A stretch of 64,000 bases of DNA, taken from the NCBI RefSeq assembly GCF_900113275.1, contig NZ_FOOU01000007.1, positions 62,001-126,000 of the forward strand, written 5' to 3'. The stretch's first letter is position 1. Each line of letters opens with the position of its first letter. The notes under the pieces were generated by a model. It did no database searches. It was not told where the DNA came from and saw only the letters and a program-made list of their open reading frames with translations. The translations under genes and the position numbers were made by a program. This DNA is from Neptunomonas qingdaonensis (GTDB lineage Bacteria > Pseudomonadota > Gammaproteobacteria > Pseudomonadales > Balneatricaceae). Shown in pieces: positions 60,204 through 64,000 of this stretch.

Positions 60204-63200
60204 ATGAACCACGTTTATCGCGTTATCTGGAATCACACCAAGAATGTTTGGCAGGCTGTTTCTGAAATGGCTACAGGTCATGGCAAGGTGAGTTCGCAGA
60301 GCCGTCGTGAAAAACGTATCAAATCAGCAGAAACGACAACCCCTGTCGCCTTATTTTGCAGACGCTCCAGCGCGCTACTGGCACTGGAGCCACGCATTAT
60401 GTTTGATGCGGCGGGTGTGGCGACGGCCGCCGATCTTTTGGTGGATACTGATAGCCAGCCAGTTGCCGTAGCAGAACCTGTGGTGGTTAATGAGGCTTTG
60501 ATTCAGGCCCTGAACGAGATTGAGCAACCCTTTGCGGCTACTCAGGTACAGGATGAAAACAACTTGCTGGGCGCAATTGGTAATGAGCCCGGCCGGGTTG
60601 AAATCGTCTTTGTTGATGCCTCGATTGAGCAGTATCAGACATTGATCGACTCTGTGGCCGAAGGCGTAGAAGTTGTTGTGCTGGATGGCAACGGCGATGG
60701 TTTGCAGCAGATCGCCTCTTATCTGCAGGGCCGCAGCGATATTGACGCCATTCATATTCTTTCACATGGTGGCGTGGGCGAAAATACCATCGGCACGGCG
60801 GTGCTGAACGCCGATAGCCTGAGTACATACAGCGATATATTGAGCCAGATTGGCAGCTCGTTAACCCAGCAGGGCGATATTCTCCTGTACGGTTGTCGTG
60901 TTGGTGCCGCTGAAGGTCAATTGTTTGTCGACGAACTGGCACGTGTAACGGGCGCTGATGTTGCCGCCTCCGAGGATCTGACTGGGAGTGCGGCACTCGG
61001 GGGTGATTGGTTACTTGAATATCAAACCGGCAGCATTGAGTCGGTCAATACACTCGACACACAGGCGTTAGCCTCATTTGAGGGGACGTTGGCTGATCCG
61101 GTCATAACTCTACCAGCGGCGCCGACCATTAATGAAGATGCCAGCTATGCTTTTTCCGGCTTTTCAGCTACCTACGACGGATCAGAGAGTAATTTTGAAG
61201 CGCAGGTCACTGTGACCAATGCCGAGAGCGGTAATATTGTTGATGGCGGTTACTCCGGCCCCACCGTGCTATCTCAGGGCAGTCTTGACGCGGTTAATAC
61301 TTTTTTGAATGGATTGAGCTTTGAGGATGCCGCCGACTTCAACGGCACGGCGAACCTCAGCATCACCATCAATGTATACTCAGGAAGCTACGCTGGAACA
61401 CCTGTCTCCAGCACTAGTCAGGCCTTCGATATTACCATTGCCTCGGTCAACGATGCCCCGACGGGTGCCGATAACAGCATAACGATGGATGAAGATATCA
61501 GTCACACCTTTACCGCAGCGGAGTTCGGTTTTACAGATGCCAATGACGCCCCTGCGGACAGTTTTTTTGCGGTTATTATCACCTCACTGCCGCTCAATGG
61601 ATCGCTGACTAATGATGGCTTGGCGGTTACGCTGGGGCAGTCGGTGTCGGTGGAGGATATCGATAATAATAAGCTGATCTTTGCTCCGGCTGCCAACGCC
61701 AACGGTAGCGGCTACGGCAACTTTACCTTTCAAGTGAAGGATGATGGTGGGCTTGGTAATAGCGGTGTCGATACAGATCCGAGCGCGCAGGTCATGAGCA
61801 TCAATGTAACGGCATTAAATGACGCACCGACCACAGTTGATGCCGCTATTGCAGTCGATAAAAACGCTTCGCAAACCTTCTCACTGGTGGCAGAGGACAA
61901 TGACGGAGCGGCTGATATCACCTTGTACCAGATCGTCAATATTGATGTGTTAAACGGAACTTTAACGAAAAATGGCGGTGGTATTCTTGCGGCCGGTGAT
62001 ACTCTGACGTTGGCAGAAGCCACTGACATGACCTACACGCCCAGCGAAAACTACAGTGAGGCAGCGTCTTTTACCTTCCGGGCGATCGATGCAGCCGGCG
62101 GGGTGGGTGGCACCAGTAATGACAGTAGTGTCGAAATTACCATTAACCCGGTCAATATCGCACCTGTATTGGTAGTGCCCGGCGCACAAGCTGTCACGGA
62201 AGATGCTAGCCTGGTGCTATCTGGTATTACGCTGGCCGATCAAGATGCAGGCAGTGCTGATGTGCAGCTCACGCTGAGTGCCGATAACGGTAATATTATG
62301 TTTAACAGCATCAGCGGGTTAAGCATTTTTGCCGGTAATAACAACAGTCATAGCGTTACCGTGCAAGGCACTCTGGCCAATATCAACGCCGCCTTAGGCA
62401 GTGCAAACCTGAGCTACACTCCCGATGCTGATTACCCTGATGGAGACGATGCGGCTGACGATACTATTACTCTCCTGGTTGATGATTTGGGTAACACCGG
62501 CGGTGCAGCAAAAACTGATTCTGAAGTAATTATTGTCACCGTGAACCCAACACCTGATGCGCCTGTTACGTCGGTCGCCAGCTTGCCGGCAGTGAATGAG
62601 GATACTGTCGATCCTGCCGGTGCGACGGTTGCCAGCATCATGAGCGGTAAATTCACCGATGCCGATGCTAACACGTTAGCCGGCATTGCGATCAGCGCCA
62701 ATCCGGATAACAGCGGTAAGGGTGAGTGGCAATATTCGGTCGATAATGGCGCTTCCTGGCAGGTTGTCGGCGCAGTCACCAGCAGCGCTGCTTTGCTGCT
62801 TGATGTCGACGCTCTGCTTCGCTTTGTACCGGAGGCAGACTGGAACGGCATACCTGAAAGTCTGACTATCCATGCCATCGATAACAGCGGTAACAATGGC
62901 GACAATGTCAGCCGCACCTATTCAAGGAACGGCTCACCCCAGACCACCGATGTGGCCAGTGGTACAACCGATATCGATGCCAGTGGCGTTGCTCTGAGTA
63001 CCAGTATCACCGCTGTGGATGATGCTTCGGTCATGGTTACAGATGTACAGACTGTGCTTGAAGATAACAATGCCAGTGGTAACGTTCTTACTAACGACAG
63101 CGATATCGATAACACTCTTACAGTGATCAGCTTTCAGGTGGCGGGTGACGGTGCGACCTACAGCGTCGGTGATACGGCGACTATCGACGCAAAGGGGTCG

Positions 63201-64000
63201 CTGCTCCTTGAGGCTAATGGTAATTACACCTTTACCCCCGTTGCAGATTGGAGTGGTAGCGTTCCTCTGGTCACCTATACGCTAAATACCGGCTCGACCA
63301 GCACGCTGGCGATCGGTGTTAGTTCGGTTAACGATGTGCCGCTACTCTATGTGCCGGGTGACACACCACCGTCTGCTGCACTGTTGGTGGCGAATGTGCC
63401 GCTGATAGGCGGATCCTTGACCTTTTCAAGCGCACAAATAACGGTGCTTGATCCCGATAACACCGATAAACAACTGGTATTCAAACTGGAAAGCCTACCG
63501 ACTAACGGCGAGCTGACGCTTAACGGTTTTGATGTGGCCGTTGGCACAGTATTTAATTATGCTAATCTTGGGCAACTGGTGTACACCCATGATAATAGCC
63601 AGACCGTGGCTGACAGCTTTAGTGTCAGCTTACGCGATGGTGCAGGCGGTGTAGTCGCTGCTACTGTCGTCAATCTGACAATCGGTACAGAGAACCGGGC
63701 ACCAACCAGTATCGGAAATCTCACTTTTAGCATCTATGAAGATCCGTTGACGTCATCGGGGGGCAATGAAGGTTGGGCTATCAGTGAGCATCCGGATTAT
63801 GAGTTTAGCGACCCTGACCGCGGCGCTAGGGTCGGCGGGATTGCCATTGTCTCGAACCCACTTAATGGTGCGCAGGGGGTGTGGCAGTATTCAACCGGTG
63901 ATGCAGTATGGTCTGACATAGGTTCAGTCAATGACACTGGCAGCGCGCTGCTGGTGTCGGCATCAACACTGGTTCGCTTTGTGCCTGTCGCCGACTATAA
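60204..64000 (+). CDS. Giant ESPR/DUF4347 adhesin with cadherin-like repeats (3'-truncated)
   Basis: The frame is open from the ATG at 60204 to the window end (1265 codons so far). It starts with an extended-signal-peptide-like region (MNHVYRVIWNHTKNVWQAVS), then the LEPRIMFDAAG segment typical of large RTX/BapA-like proteins. A DUF4347 domain follows (about residues 125-270), with IHILSHGG and LLYGCRVG. From about 300 on come repeated cadherin/Ig-like and VCBS-type modules marked by NDAPT, VNEDT and YTPDADYP/FVPEADWNG. It is likely a secreted surface adhesin for biofilm or attachment, probably exported by type I secretion, the genes for which are not in view. Confidence 0.9.
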   Translation, partial: MNHVYRVIWNHTKNVWQAVSEMATGHGKVSSQSRREKRIKSAETTTPVALFCRRSSALLALEPRIMFDAAGVATAADLLVDTDSQPVAVAEPVVVNEALIQALNEIEQPFAATQVQDENNLLGAIGNEPGRVEIVFVDASIEQYQTLIDSVAEGVEVVVLDGNGDGLQQIASYLQGRSDIDAIHILSHGGVGENTIGTAVLNADSLSTYSDILSQIGSSLTQQGDILLYGCRVGAAEGQLFVDELARVTGADVAASEDLTGSAALGGDWLLEYQTGSIESVNTLDTQALASFEGTLADPVITLPAAPTINEDASYAFSGFSATYDGSESNFEAQVTVTNAESGNIVDGGYSGPTVLSQGSLDAVNTFLNGLSFEDAADFNGTANLSITINVYSGSYAGTPVSSTSQAFDITIASVNDAPTGADNSITMDEDISHTFTAAEFGFTDANDAPADSFFAVIITSLPLNGSLTNDGLAVTLGQSVSVEDIDNNKLIFAPAANANGSGYGNFTFQVKDDGGLGNSGVDTDPSAQVMSINVTALNDAPTTVDAAIAVDKNASQTFSLVAEDNDGAADITLYQIVNIDVLNGTLTKNGGGILAAGDTLTLAEATDMTYTPSENYSEAASFTFRAIDAAGGVGGTSNDSSVEITINPVNIAPVLVVPGAQAVTEDASLVLSGITLADQDAGSADVQLTLSADNGNIMFNSISGLSIFAGNNNSHSVTVQGTLANINAALGSANLSYTPDADYPDGDDAADDTITLLVDDLGNTGGAAKTDSEVIIVTVNPTPDAPVTSVASLPAVNEDTVDPAGATVASIMSGKFTDADANTLAGIAISANPDNSGKGEWQYSVDNGASWQVVGAVTSSAALLLDVDALLRFVPEADWNGIPESLTIHAIDNSGNNGDNVSRTYSRNGSPQTTDVASGTTDIDASGVALSTSITAVDDASVMVTDVQTVLEDNNASGNVLTNDSDIDNTLTVISFQVAGDGATYSVGDTATIDAKGSLLLEANGNYTFTPVADWSGSVPLVTYTLNTGSTSTLAIGVSSVNDVPLLYVPGDTPPSAALLVANVPLIGGSLTFSSAQITVLDPDNTDKQLVFKLESLPTNGELTLNGFDVAVGTVFNYANLGQLVYTHDNSQTVADSFSVSLRDGAGGVVAATVVNLTIGTENRAPTSIGNLTFSIYEDPLTSSGGNEGWAISEHPDYEFSDPDRGARVGGIAIVSNPLNGAQGVWQYSTGDAVWSDIGSVNDTGSALLVSASTLVRFVPVADY

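Noticed and set aside
1-64000. CRISPR arrays, rRNA or tRNA genes, complete insertion sequences, prophage genes
   Set aside because: Looked for by eye; no regular spacer-repeat array, no conserved rRNA stretches and no transposase or phage structural motifs were found.

Overview
This is chromosomal DNA from a Gram-negative, aerobic bacterium, most likely a marine-type gammaproteobacterium. The grounds are a complete histidine-utilisation (hut) operon, a glutathionylspermidine synthetase/amidase, AcnA, RhlE-type helicase, MtfA, YheT and YqjG homologues, PEP-CTERM proteins and a large ESPR/DUF4347 adhesin. I cannot name genus or species from sequence alone. No rRNA, tRNA or CRISPR array was seen.

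Layout. 1-3.7 kb: 3' end of a uracil/xanthine permease, then gss and a secreted unknown. 3.8-10.3 kb: hutC, two perfect 16-bp HutC-type operators, then hutI-hutG-hutU-hutH, which take histidine to glutamate through urocanate, imidazolone propionate and formiminoglutamate. 10.3-14.8 kb: a convergent MoxR AAA+/CoxE-type VWA pair, a small secreted protein, a GST and a LysR regulator. 14.8-19.2 kb: an AT-rich accessory island. It carries a small orphan protein, a translationally coupled phosphoribosyltransferase-SLOG pair, dense intergenic repeats, a repeat-bracketed tpx, a cupin protein, and remnants of a LysR 3' end. 19.2-34.6 kb: mtfA, yheT, a CPA1 antiporter with a cNMP-like domain, an LRR-protein kinase, a trypsin-like protease with a membrane partner, unknown proteins, a metzincin-like protein, an EcsC protein and rhlE. 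34.9-43.3 kb: acnA, a transglutaminase-like protein, a DUF2235 hydrolase, a DUF2256 gene broken by a stop codon and coupled to an Fe-S photolyase-family gene. 43.5-51.5 kb: a GC-richer block with an AttEFGH-like ABC operon, then LysR, DoxX, glutathionyl-hydroquinone reductase and a LigB-type dioxygenase. 51.5-57.7 kb: DUF1835, a Kef-type antiporter, VOC, SRPBCC and small membrane proteins. 58.0-58.8 kb: three tandem minus-strand genes of 51-54 codons, each little more than a signal peptide plus a PEP-CTERM sorting signal. 59-64 kb: a fatty-acid-hydroxylase-family enzyme and the first 1265 codons of a giant adhesin that runs off the window.

Two genome-scale habits stand out. First, short tandem duplications (12-15 bp, 2-5 copies) recur inside genes and between them, and those in genes keep the frame. 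Second, several families of short MITE-like intergenic repeats with GGGKCAGGT-, GGGGTCAT- or GGCGGGTT-type inverted ends are scattered through the window, and some form the 3' ends of genes. The best candidates for undescribed biology are the tandem mini PEP-CTERM genes, predicted to release secreted peptides of about 10-13 residues, and the PRTase-SLOG cassette in the repeat-rich island.
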